Shown here: positions 33,840 to 44,179 of the stretch, piece by piece
How the letters are laid out: every line of letters starts with the position of its first letter
Position numbering within the stretch: the stretch's first letter is position 1
Assembly (NCBI GenBank): GCA_015680685.1
Contig: MNCI01015611.1
Location: forward strand, 418,002 to 482,001
Direction of reading: 5' to 3'
Origin: Gnetum montanum
Lineage: Eukaryota > Streptophyta > Gnetopsida > Gnetales > Gnetaceae
DNA length: 64,000 nucleotides
Position numbers and translations under genes: made by a program
Notes under the pieces: model-generated
Databases searched by the model: none
The model's input: the letters and a program-made list of their open reading frames with translations, nothing else
What the model was told of the DNA's origin: nothing

Positions 33840-36750
33840 ATGACTCTGCGAGTAACTTCCACACTTTGTTGTCTGTCAAGACTTTTTTTCATCGGTTTAG
33901 TGCTTTCTTTGGCTGCAATGTCTGCCCAATTTAGTTCCAGCAGAGCAGATTTGGATATCTACAGAGATCCTTCGTATTCAGTTGATGAAAGGATTGAAGA
34001 TTTGCTTTCCAGAATGACTCTTGCAGAGAAAGTTGGGCAGATGACTCAGATTGAACGGGTTTGTGCAACTCCTGATGTGATCAAGGAATACGGAATAGGT
34101 GAGTTCATCATTTTGATCATGTGCCATGTTTCGTATCTGAAATGGGTTTTTGTTTTCAGGCGTTCTTGTTTTCAAATTTCAGGCCAAGAAAAGCATATTA
34201 ATTTTATGGAAATGGGTTGACTTCAATATTGCAATCAACCTGGTTTTGGGCTTTTCTTTATAAATGAATCTGTCAGGGTAGAGTAAGTGGAATGGGTTAT
34301 TTTGAAAAATAGATTGTCATATTTGGAACGGGATTCTTTTATTATACATTTTTGATTTGAAGAACTCATCAAAGTATCTAGCAAAAGGATTAGACCGGAT
34401 TTAGCTTTGCAGGTCTCCTGGCTCATTTCTTTTTTTAAATAAGATTTGTGTGTGTTTTTGACATGGAATGCTTATCAACGAAAGCTGCCGATTACACAAC
34501 CCATGATCGAGCAATTGACAAGTGACTGAAAGATTTGTATGTTTCAGGGAGCATTTTGAATGCAGGTGGAAGTTGGCCTGCACCAAATGCTTCTCCAAGC
34601 ATGTGGGCTGACATGGTTGATGGGTTTCAGAATGCTGCAATGAGTACTCGGTTGGGTATTCCTGTGATTTTTGGAACAGATGCTGTTCATGGACATAACA
34701 ATGTCTATGGTGCAACTATTTTTCCCCATAACATAGGTCTTGGGGCAACCAGGTACATATTCTCCTGAAGATATAGTCTTCTGAAACTGTGTTTCTTTTC
34801 TGCTTTTCTCTAATGGGAAGCCTCTTGGATGTGTAGGGATCCTGATTTGTTAAAGAGAATAGGTGTCGCCACAGCACTGGAAGTTAGGGCTACAGGTGTT
34901 CCATATACATTTTCTCCTTGTGTAGCGGTAAGTAATTAGCTGCGGAAGCTTTCCAATTTCAACTGCTTATTCATACATCCTATTCATGATTTGAGCCTTG
35001 ACCTGCTCAGCTGCTATTGGTAATATGCTTTATTTCTTTAATGATAAAAGTTAGGAATTAGTCTTCTGGTGCTTATCCTTTTCTGAAATGGCAACACTAC
35101 AATCACTACATGCCAATCCATATATTTCTTTATTCCTTTGGTAGGATAGGTATTTGGTAGGATAGGTATTTGTCCATTTAGTAGAATATGCTAATGTCAT
35201 GCATGTTGAGTGCGAATAAGCGCTCTACAGTGCCCAATATCTCTTTCAAGCTTTAACTGCTCCACCCATTTTCTATGTGCATCATTTATTTATACGCATG
35301 TCCAAAACAATGGTTCCTCAGTGAGAAAAGCTTTTTGGTCCTTGTATTATTAGAAATCTAGCGTGACAAGCAATTCATCTCTGGATCCTTTGATACTTAT
35401 TCAATTATCATAAAGCAGGTCTGCAGAGATCCAAGGTGGGGAAGGTGCTATGAGAGCTATAGTGAAAACACAAAAGTGGTCAGAGACATGACAGACATTA
35501 TAGTCGGTTTACAGGGAACCCCTCCCCCAGGATATCCCAGTGGTCTACCTTATGTGGCAGGAGGGTATGTTGTGTAGGATTTCTTCTCTCTCTAACTTGC
35601 TTTTCTTTCTGGCTATTAACAAAAGCATGGATGTTTTGCCCACTGTCTTTGCAGATCAAATGTTGTGGCCTGTGCAAAGCATTTCGTAGGTGATGGAGGA
35701 ACAGAGAGAGGAATAAATGAACACAATACTTTGGCAGATTTCAGTACACTTTACGATATTCATTTAATCCCTTATGTGGATGCTTTAGAGAAAGGGGTAT
35801 CTACTGTAATGGCATCTTATTCAAGTTGGAATGGAGCAAAAATGCATGCCAACTATTACCTTTTGACCCAACTCTTAAAAACTCAGTTGAATTTCAAGGT
35901 AAACAGATATATGTTCATTCAAACAACGTTTTTGCTTGTTTAAGCTTTGTTAAAAAATATAACCTAGGGCATAGTCTTGTCATTTCAATGTGAGGACTCA
36001 AACTTGCAGTCTCTATAGTGATTAACATGTCGTTTGATTATGTCTGTCAGGGTTTTGTAATTTCAGACTGGGAAGCATTAGACCGGATCACATCACCTCC
36101 AAAGTCTGATTACAACTTCAGTGTTCTGGCTTCTATCAATGCTGGCATCGATATGGTAGTAGCCTTAAACCATTTTTATACTTGGTTTGCCTTTTAGTGT
36201 CCCCTTACATTAATGGTTATTATCTAATCATTATTCTCTAATGTGGGGTGTCACTAATTTCTAAGACATGAAACTTCTATTTGCAGGTGATGGTACCTTT
36301 CGACTTTAAAACTTTCATAACTGCTCTGACATCTCTGGTGAACTCAAACGAGATTCCAATGAGTAGAATAGACGATGCTGTGAGGAGAATTTTAAGAGTG
36401 AAGTTCATAGCTGGTCTTTTTGAGAAACCATTTGCTGATAGGTCGTTGTTAGGTGTGGTTGGAAGTCCGGTAGGCATAAAGCCGTCCTCAGAATGCTTTG
36501 GTTTTACTTGATCTTGCAATTATAACTTCAGCAACCAATCAGTTGTTTGAGTTCCAACTGATTTTCTTTCTAATTTCAGGCTCACAGAGAACTTGCTAGG
36601 GAGGCTGTTCGAAAGTCACTTGTTCTTCTGAAGAACGGCAAGAGTTCAGGAAAGCCACTTTTGCCTTTGAGTAAGAATGCCTCCAAAATACTGGTAACAG
36701 GAAGCCATGCAGACAACCTGGGATATCAATGTGGAGGTTGGACTATAACT
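33840..36750 (+). pseudogene. GH3 beta-D-glucan exohydrolase-like gene, copy 1 (exons 1-8)
   Basis: Family GH3 enzyme that releases glucose from cell-wall beta-glucans. Exons: 33840-34098, 34548-34752, 34837-34927, 35419-35564, 35655-35898, 36051-36155, 36287-36469 and 36580-36750; every junction is GT/AG and phases agree, giving 468 codons. Residues 10-29 form a hydrophobic signal peptide (secretion). Family motifs: Gly-Gln-Met-Thr-Gln in exon 1, Gly-Thr-Asp-Ala-Val-His-Gly-His-Asn (Asp131), Cys-Arg-Asp-Pro-Arg-Trp-Gly-Arg (187-194), Lys-His-Phe-Val-Gly-Asp-Gly-Gly (from 242), and the catalytic nucleophile Asp321 in Phe-Val-Ile-Ser-Asp (codon 36066-36068). After Gly-Gly-Trp-Thr-Ile-Thr the frame enters inserted DNA and stops at 36844-36846. 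The acid/base Glu region is missing. The ATG at 33840 was chosen because it directly precedes the signal peptide. Confidence 0.9.
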
Positions 36751-36927
36751 CTATGTTGCCAGAAACGCAACGGATTCATACCGTTTCGCGTTTTTCGTTG
36801 CGGAAACGGGATCCCGTTTCAAAACGCCGTTTCTCATGACAAGTAACCGTCACTTGGTGGGCAAAACGTTTCGGGGGGGGCAGGGGGTGCAGACTGAAAC
36901 GTTTTTGACACGTTTAATTACGTTTTT
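36751..36927 (+). mobile_element. CpG-rich insertion in GH3 exon 8 (copy 1), possible DNA transposon end
   Basis: Begins right after the Thr codon where family members continue with Trp-Gln-Gly. About ten copies of the core CGTTT/AAACG occur in both orientations between 36760 and 36927 (for instance 'ccgtttcgcgttttt', 'gaaacgggatcccgtttc', 'aaacgtttcgg'). Such subterminal motif clusters are typical of hAT-like and related cut-and-paste elements, but no transposase or second end is seen here. A run of eight G occurs at 36873-36880. It is cut by the N at 36928 and continues only in copy 2 (from 63055). Confidence 0.5.
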
Positions 36928-36928
36928 N
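36928..36928. other. Single N: collapsed assembly gap inside GH3
   Basis: One N separates the insertion in exon 8 from the last GH3 exon. In copy 2 the sequence before this point is the same but continues differently, so the N stands for unknown missing sequence, including the GH3 exons between Trp-Thr-Ile-Thr and the C-terminus. Confidence 0.85.
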
Positions 36929-37015
36929 TCTGGGGACAAACATTATGATCCTCTCTTCCCTTTCGGTTTTGGCTTGAGTATGAAATCCCAACCTCAATCT
37001 CACAGATCTGATTAA
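36929..37015 (+). CDS. Last exon fragment of GH3 (C-terminus)
   Basis: Translates as Ser-Gly-Asp-Lys-His-Tyr-Asp-Pro-Leu-Phe-Pro-Phe-Gly-Phe-Gly-Leu followed by twelve residues and a TAA stop at 37013-37015. The His-Tyr-Asp-Pro-Leu-Phe-Pro-Phe-Gly-Phe-Gly-Leu string is the conserved C-terminal end of plant GH3 exohydrolases. The exon start is hidden by the N. It shows that the gene next to the broken exon 8 once had its normal end, though whether it belongs to copy 1 or was scaffolded there from elsewhere cannot be decided here. Confidence 0.85.
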   Translation, partial: SGDKHYDPLFPFGFGLSMKSQPQSHRSD

Positions 37016-37135
37016 ACAATAGCATTAGAAAGTTGTGTATCTATGACAGGGCTACTGTAAGCTATTAAGCTATTAGGGGAATGAATTTATGTAAATAAAA
37101 GCATTATTAAGCAAAATGAAATTGACCACTTGGGC
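37016..37135 (+). terminator. GH3 3' untranslated region with polyadenylation signal
   Basis: AATAAA at 37094-37099, about 80 bases after the stop codon, fits a plant polyadenylation signal. No other feature is seen. Confidence 0.55.
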
Positions 37136-37670
37136 TCAAATTAACAGGGGTGTTTAAAGGGAATACTATGATCAGTAGCATGCCTGGAAACGGCATGAAG
37201 AGATCTTCTTTGTACAGCTTTATAACTTCAATGGGTGAATTGTGGTACTTAACCAAAGAATGAGAGGAATACTTTTTTAAAGCAAATGCTTTACATATTG
37301 AAATTCGTTATTCAAGTAAATATTGGATTACTTGGCNGACTGGTTAAACCAGAAAAGAGAACTTTTATGGTTAGGATAAACAAGGATAAACACATTTAAT
37401 AACATTCGCTAAGCTCTAATGTCAATCGGCTGTCACCAGCAGGCCCACTTTAGACGTACCTCTTATCTCGCCAAGTAATCCAATATTTACTTGAATAACG
37501 AATTTCAATATGTAAAGCATTTGCTTTAAAAAAGTATTCCTCTCATTCTTTGGTTAAGTACCACAATTCACCCATTGAAGTTATAAAGCTGTACAAAGAA
37601 GATCTCTTCATGCCGTTTCCAGGCATGCTACTGATCATAGTATTCCCTTTAAACACCCCTGTTAATTTGA
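37136..37670. repeat. Perfect 201-bp inverted repeat bounded by N characters (likely assembly artefact)
   Basis: 37136-37336 and 37470-37670 are exact reverse complements, 201 bp each, with a 133-bp loop that starts with N (37337). The right arm ends exactly at the next N (37671). The two arms are therefore the very ends of adjacent contigs, and the pattern is what results when a contig overlapping its neighbour by 201 bases is placed in reverse. The loop would then be the true continuation of the GH3 3' flank, read on the minus strand. Confidence 0.8.
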
Positions 37671-37671
37671 N

Positions 37672-38456
37672 AGCAGCAAGTTACCCCTACACCCAATCAT
37701 ACAAATCACTAAAGTGGTATCCATGATCTAGTCAAATTCCATGAACCTATAGTTATCTCATACACTAGTTTCTCTAGGAAGTGAAACACCATTGAGAACA
37801 TTCATTGTCTTCCCAACTACACTTGTAAGGCTCAAGGGTATGGTTTAAGTGTAATTGAGGTATATGAATTTTTGTTGTTTTATATTTTTATGATGTAATC
37901 GCCTACAATAAGAATAAGGGTAGAGTAGATTGAAAACTAACGTCTATTGTCTATCTAGCCCCACTTTCCTGAACACATATAGCATTGCTAAGTTATTAAA
38001 CGTTAAGCATTGTTGAGTTACCAAGTACTATATGAATGCTCGAAGTGGTTGTGCTCATGTTCACTAACTGCTGGAGATAAATTATTTAATCAAATGCATT
38101 AAAGTAAAGAATAGAAAAGTAAAATGCAATAAGGAAAATATTAAGCTATTCTTAATGTTGCAAGGATTGTCAAAAGAGTTTGTTTTATTCCCGTCACACT
38201 ATTCTGCTCGAACAAAGAACCATACACACTTTAGACTCCTTCTACAGGCACTCAAAAAATATTCTAACTCTAGGAGGAAGAAACAACAAGAGCTTTTCTA
38301 CCTTGCTTGAAAACTAAAACTGACCAATGAAAAACTTTTCAAAATTGGAGCTCAAGCATGGTATTTATAGACTCAAGGTATATACCCTCAACGTTAGACA
38401 TTCAACATCAAATCTAGGCCTTGACATTGCAGCCAACATCAAATGGTGATTTATCA
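37672..38456 (-). repeat. 3' LTR of M (left copy)
   Basis: Begins right after an N with 'agcagcaag', missing the first few bases expected from the TGATGAGCA-like end, and ends at 'ggtgatttatca'. The minus-strand TATA box (plus 'gtatttatag') is at 38361-38370. It is similar throughout to 46672-47503. Confidence 0.8.
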
Positions 38457-40500
38457 TAACCGCACAACTAAATAAAAACTCGTCCTCAAGTAAAGAAGAG
38501 GAGGAACAAGTTCTTTACAATATAACATATTGGGTAGGTATGGGATTATTAACTGACATGACAAATTAACCCAGAAAAAATAGACATACAAACTTTGACT
38601 ACCCAAGTGTATGAAATTACAATTTGTACAACATTGGGTGTTCATGAGAAGAGAAGTGAACACCCTAGAGAATATTGACATCCAACACCACTTGGCAACA
38701 AGAAAATAAGAGAGAGAACATATCCTTCAATCACAAACAGTCCTCATTGTGTGGTATTGTTGCATCATCCTTGGTGAAGATAGTCCCACTTCTAGTCCAT
38801 GCTTCCCACTGCAATCACAACAGGATCATGAATTAGTATGTAATGTATAACACATAGTGATTAAATGTCTTGTCTCGTCAATGGTTACACTCAGTTAAGT
38901 TGTGATTATGGTAGATTGATTTCTTTAAGTAGTGTTAGCAAGAAGGCTGACAAATAAGGTAAAATAGATAAGTGGTCCACTAGATCGAAAAAACATTTAA
39001 CACAAGGAAATATTTGAAGAGGGTATAAGAATTCACAATAATAATAAAAAAAGTTCACTTGAAAATTATTGTGAAAATGTGCATAACCGAATGTCATTGA
39101 TGAGATAAATAAAAAGGAACTTGATTATGAAAATGTCTAAGGGTAAAGAACTTAACTAATCCAACCAAAAGATATGCAAGTGGGTTCTCCCCAAAGCAAG
39201 CATAGGCCTTTTTTGCCCTTCCATAACTTCAAACCAAAGAGTTCGCAGGCTCTATGGATAATTAATGGTTATAGAAGGTTAAGTACAAAAACCTGAAAGT
39301 CACTAACTAAGAATTCTGACACATCAAAACAAGGACATCGAACCAAAACATGAAACCGATAGTGAGGTGGAACATGAAAAGCATAGATGGACAAGAGAGA
39401 GTATGTGTGGAATGGAGTTCTTAATTACAATCACATGAAGTACTTTGTGGATTTTGTGGTTAAATGACTTGATAGGATCCATCCTTAGTCCAAACCAAAA
39501 TCAACCACTTTCAATGACTTCGCATCAACATTCTAGAACCAATCCATCCCCTGAAACACAAGAGTGCTTCCACAGAACAACCATCATTCCAAATCAGAAA
39601 AGAAGTAGGAAGTGAGGAAGGGCCTTAGTTAGAGGAGGTGAGTCTCATAATTAGTGCTTGTAGCTCATTTATTCTGTCTAAGGGGTGTTCTTTGAATTCC
39701 CATTGTATATATTTTTTTAAATTTGGAACCACACCATGCAAAGACACATGCATTTATTTTGTCCAAGGGATGTGCTTTGAATCCTCATCTTTTTTTTCCT
39801 TGATGAGAACCACACCATGCAAGGACTTATTCAACTTCCTTTATTGATTGGCATGAAATGGTAAGAAATTCATGGAAACACAGATGCACCTAGGAAAATA
39901 GTAAAGTACAAAGAATACCGAATCCCCTTGAAGCCACACCCTATTCAATCCTTTGAATCCTTCCTAATTCTGGAAACTTCCAAAGTCACAACTTTATTAA
40001 AATTTTATTAATGAAAAAGGGACTGCATGTTTCCAAAACAAGGAAAACCATAGAGTGTGTGGATGGGTGGATGTTGTGGACTCACTACCTATTACATGAA
40101 AAAGAAACCATGTCCTAATTATTTGTAACAAAATGCAAAGCTAGAAACTAGACACCAACAATCAAATAACAAAAAAAGTACATACCACCATCAAGTAATG
40201 CATTACCAATGTACCTAGCACTTATTACAAAAAGTTAGGAAATCACACCAAATAAAAGAAAATATAGAAGAAATTGTAAATTATTCAAGAAATATCAAAT
40301 GTACTAATGATGGTGTAAACCAAAAATTAGAAAAGATTAATAACATAAAAACAAAAGATGAAAACAAAAAATTATAAAATAAAAAATGTGTAAAACAAAA
40401 AAGTTGAAAAAATGTGGAGCCGCTTAAATGGTTAGCATGGTTGGCCATCTCCCCCACAACTAAGTTGAAAGAAGGATATCTAAAATATGGAGCATGGTTG
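38457..40500 (-). repeat. Polypurine site and 3' non-coding block of M
   Basis: On the minus strand the LTR is preceded by 'agttgtgcggtta', a decayed version of the GTTGTGGGGGTA tract. The rest has no gene and matches, inverted, the 3' blocks of C and X, ending near the phrase 'ggccatctccccc' (40443-40455). It contains a local tandem duplication at 39677-39826. Confidence 0.7.
39677..39826. repeat. Local tandem duplication, about 88 bp, in M 3' block
   Basis: 'aaggggtgttctttgaat' with a later 'accacaccatgcaaagac' (39677-39744) is repeated as 'aagggatgtgctttgaat' with 'accacaccatgcaaggac' (39765-39826). X and C have this module once. Confidence 0.7.
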
Positions 40501-40619
40501 TCCATTGAATAAGGTGTTTATTGTGTTAGTTGGTGTATGCTCACAGAAAGGCTTAATTTTTTGGATGTTGACCAGCTATTTCTTATTTGGGCTCTCAAGT
40601 TTACAGATCATCATGGCCC

Positions 40620-41560
40620 CTAAAGGAAAAGTTTCATTAATGATATAAGGTCCTTCCCAAAACATCTGGAACTTAGTTTGTTGAGGTACATGTGTGAGAT
40701 TCCATTAGAGAACCTTATCTCCTAGTTGAGATTTTCTAATTTTTAGGTCATGATGCTTTTTGTTATAAGCCTTGTGTAACTCATTAGATGATAAGGCCAC
40801 TAATCAGTTTTCATCTATCAAGTTGAGATTTATTAGTCTTTCCGTTTAGGCTAAACTTAAGTCAAGGTCAAGGTCACAAGTTGTTAAAAGTGTATAGACT
40901 TAAGATTGAATAGGAAGTGTTGGTAGTTTGTCGTACACAACCTCATGGGGAGAGTAGCCTATAGGAAGTTTCCAAGTTGAGCAATAGGCCCAAAGGGCAT
41001 CGTTGAATTTTGTGCTCTAGTCCTTCCTATACTTGATAACAATTCTTGTTAGTATTATTGTGATTTCCCTATTGGTAACCTCAGGCTAACCATTAGCTTG
41101 GGGATGGTAAGGTGTTGTGAGTTTGTGTTCAACCCCCAAGCATTACATAAACTTCCAAAAAGTAGTGCCTATAAAATGAGTTCCATTGTCAGAAATGAAT
41201 GCACGTGGCACATCAAACCTATTTACAACATTTTGTTGTACAAATCAAGCAGCAATGAAGGATGTATAGTTGATGATGACTACTACTTCTGCCCATTTCA
41301 TACAATAGTCAATAGCAACTATGATGTATGCCTTTTTATTTAACATGGGCATGATTGGACCCATAAAATCAATGCCCCAAATGTCAAATGGTTCTAATAG
41401 TTGAATCCATTATCGAAGTCCCTCCATTTGAGTAGTCATTCCACCATTTCGTTGGCATCATACACAAGAGCAAATAAAATGATGAGCATTCCTAAAGAAT
41501 GTTGGCTAGTAGTACCCTACCATTAGGATTTTAATGGTCGTGCATCTCCCAACATAGTGT
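40620..41560 (-). pseudogene. Integrase region of M (broken)
   Basis: Read on the minus strand: His-His-Phe-Ile-Cys-Ser-Cys and a Cys-Gln-Arg zinc-binding remnant (41440-41500), Trp-Gly-Ile-Asp-Phe-Met-Gly-Pro with the first catalytic Asp (about 41350-41390), Ser-Asp-Asn-Gly-Thr-His-Phe with the second Asp (41172-41193), and His-Pro-Gln-Ala-Asn-Gly-stop-Pro-Glu with the catalytic Glu near 41080. The D,D,E triad is thus still legible, although stops separate the pieces. It would insert the cDNA copy into the genome. A chromodomain was not seen. Confidence 0.75.
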
Positions 41561-41943
41561 CCTCCACAAGGACCTTCATGAGCATCTTAAAAAATGCACA
41601 GTTGATCGATATCAAGGACACACCAAGGAACCAGGCCATCGATGCACACCTTGTAAAGATGTCCATTGATCTCCATGAAGTGCTTTACCTAGTGAAAAAA
41701 CTATTGTTTCCTCCAGTGGTGCAACCCTTGTGGCATCTCTTAAGTGAGAAGATAGTTGAGAATGTTATCATATTTTGGCTCATTAGGAATTTTTTTAGTT
41801 ATTTCTCTAGCAAAGAGGTGTTCACCAGGAAACATATCCTATAATGAGTTTTTGTCCTCTTTGTCATCCCATCGCAACCAAGACAAGTGATCAATGACCA
41901 CATTCTTAGTGCCCCTTTGATATACAATTGTAAGATCAAATTC

Positions 41944-42132
41944 CTACAAGATCACCAACCACCATATGACACAAGGGCTCACTATTGGTTTGTTCATGAG
42001 GAAGCACATGGCACTATGGTCTATGTGCACAAACACCTTATATCCAAGCACATAATGCCTAAACTTCTCTAGAGCAAACACCACCCTCATCAATTCATTT
42101 TCTATAGTGGTGTAGTTCAATTGTGCACACAC
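41944..42132 (-). pseudogene. RNase H domain of M (fragment)
   Basis: A 62-codon open stretch with Leu-Asn-Tyr-Thr-Thr-Ile-Glu-Asn-Glu-Leu ... Val-Val-Phe-Ala-Leu-Glu-Lys-Phe-Arg and Val-His-Ile-Asp-His-Ser-Ala, the standard Ty3 RNase H motifs linked to RT. Further RNase H pieces lie on both sides (41800-42250) in other frames. Confidence 0.8.
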
Positions 42133-42499
42133 AATGCCTCGGTTGGTGTAGTGGATGTAATATGGATGTTTCTTGTCATCTAACTACATCAGCATAGCTT
42201 TCAAAGCATAATTTGATACATCCATCATGATGTGAAATGGTCTAGAATAGCTCGATGCTTGTAGGATTGGGGTTGCTATAAGCTTTTCCTCTAGTTGTTT
42301 GAATTCTTTCTCACACTCTACAGTCCAGACAAAGGGAGCATTTTTCTTTGTTAGCTTGACCAATGATTTTGTGATCTTAGAGAAATTCTCTATGAATTCC
42401 CAGTAGTAGATAGTGTGTCCAAGGAATGATTGAACATCTTTAACTATTTCTAGCTAGCAAGTTATTCCTTGCATAAGCCTTCTTTTTTCAGGGTCCACC

Positions 42500-42971
42500 T
42501 CAATTCCTTCTTGCAATATTTTGTGCCCCAATACAATGCCCTCTCAGACCATGAGGTGACTTTTCTGCCAATTAAGTTGCTAGTTAGTTTTGACACATCG
42601 TCTTAGCACTTGCTCAAATGTAGCTCCATAGGTGAAGTCATTCATGAAGACTTATACACCACTACCAATTTGTTGTTGAAAGATTCTCAAGACCAAGTGT
42701 TGAAATGTGGAAGGAGCATTGCATAGAATAAAATGACATCTTATGATATGCAAAAGTCCTCAAGCACCTGGTCAACAAATGGCAATGAAAAGTAATCTTT
42801 GAATGTTTCCATATTCAATAGTCTAAAATCGATGCAAACCCACCACTTACCAACTTTCTTTAATACAATTATGAGTGGACTAACCCACTCACTATCCCCA
42901 ATGAAATAGATGAACCCCATCTTGAGGGGTTGCTTGATTTCCTCAATGATTTGCTTCAATTTGGGGTTCAA
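42500..42971 (-). pseudogene. Reverse transcriptase of M (broken, internal deletion)
   Basis: The 42741-42971 stretch encodes Leu-Lys-Gln-Ile-Ile-Glu-Glu ... Trp-Val-Ser-Pro-Leu ... Ile-Asp-Phe-Arg-Leu-Leu-Asn ... Phe-Val-Asp-Gln-Val-Leu, the fingers of Athila/Tat RT. It then jumps to Cys-Asn-Ala-Pro-Ser-Thr-Phe-Gln (42700-42724), so about 35-40 residues containing Phe-Leu-Asp-Gly-Tyr-Ser-Gly-Tyr are missing. The catalytic YxDD equivalent reads Phe-Met-Asn-Asp (42637-42648): the first Asp is Asn. Catalytically dead. Confidence 0.8.
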
Positions 42972-43559
42972 CCGTCTCTATGGCTATCATTTTGGCTTCA
43001 TGGTTGGGTCGGTATAAATGTAATGCTAGCATATCCTACGATCAATCCCTATGAGTTCAAGATATGACCAAGCAAAAGTTGTTGACCATCTTTCAACTAC
43101 TTTCAATAGCATCTTTTTCTATTCTAGAGAAAGTCTTGCATTGATTATAATTAGCTTCTTATTTTTCAAAAATACATATTTCATTCTAGCTGGTAACATT
43201 TTCAATTCAAGGGGTTGTTGTTTGAAGTTCTCAGGAGTTTCCAACTCTCCCTAATAGGTATCATCATTTGTATCATCAGAGAGTTGGTGATGAACTTGCT
43301 CAAGTTCATCCATGCTCATGACATATTCACATGTCAGGCTCTCAACTGGTTCCATGCATAGTATGATACTTTCTAAATTAGTGGTCAGCCATTGGATGCC
43401 CTCCTATTTTGTGGCTACTGCATATAGACACTATTGAATTTCTATTTCTAGGACACATTGCTTACATGTAGAGATAGATGCTTGCTTTATGTCCCAAAGT
43501 TTTTGCACATAATTGCACCCACTATCACTATACATGATGTATGGAACTCTCTTCTTCTT

Positions 43560-43900
43560 GATCTTTCCAAATGCATTTTTTAAGAGATTTTTAGAGAAAA
43601 ATCTCTTATGCCTATTCTTGCATCTATAGTGCTCAACCATGCTCTTCCCATGATGATTGGGAAATTCCCTTTGCAGTTCTTCACTTTGATTATGAGGAAG
43701 TTGGTAGGATAAGACCACCCACAGACAATCGTCACAATATCTTCTACCAATCTCAATGGAATAATGATGGACTAGTTTGCCAATTCCAATCTGATGTTGA
43801 TCTTCTTAAGAAGAAGCAGGTTCCAAGTAGTGTACATCTCATGAGAAATCAAATTAACACCAAAACCTAAATCGAGAAGAGCCTTGCACAATTCGTTCCT
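43560..43900 (-). pseudogene. Protease region of M
   Basis: On the minus strand Ala-Leu-Leu-Asp-Leu-Gly-Phe-Gly-Val-Asn-Leu-Ile (about 43849-43884) corresponds to the D-S/L-G-A/S active site of Athila/Tat aspartic proteases, followed by Leu-Val-Glu-Asp-Ile-Val and Gly-Asn-Phe-Pro-Ile-Ile-Met-Gly-Arg (43640-43780). It resembles the C protease at 25765-26110. Confidence 0.7.
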
Positions 43901-44179
43901 AGCAATCTAAAAATAAATTAGAGGACTTCCAAGATCAGCTAATTTCCTAGGAAGGTTTCATGCATGGATTCAGTTAGACATGATGTAAGTAAGCATTATC
44001 GTATGGATCTTTGGTAGAGTTTGGTTTGAAGGAGGCCCGAAGGAATTGGATATGGAGGAAGAGGCAAGAGTAGGGTTGTCAACCATGGGTGTAGGTGAAG
44101 GCTTAGGTGGAATATGGGGTCGAAAGAAAGGTATTTTCTTTGACCAGGCAATTAACCTTGCTAATTGATTATTGGGATG

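Noticed and set aside
34401-34715. Minus-strand open stretch inside GH3 (104 codons), repeated at 60705-61019
   Set aside because: It is antisense to GH3 intron 1 and exon 2, which have clear splice sites and family motifs on the plus strand.
36751-36846. GH3 reading frame continuing 32 codons past 36750 as a real alternative C-terminus
   Set aside because: These codons consist of CGTTT-motif repeat sequence and bear no likeness to the GH3 family, while the true C-terminus appears at 36929-37015.
37338-37469. Loop of the inverted repeat as an organelle-derived insert
   Set aside because: I did not recognise any plastid or mitochondrial gene in it, so no claim is made.
37136-37670. Inverted repeat as a MITE or natural hairpin
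   Set aside because: Arms end exactly at N characters, no target duplication is seen, and identity is perfect; contig misorientation explains it better.
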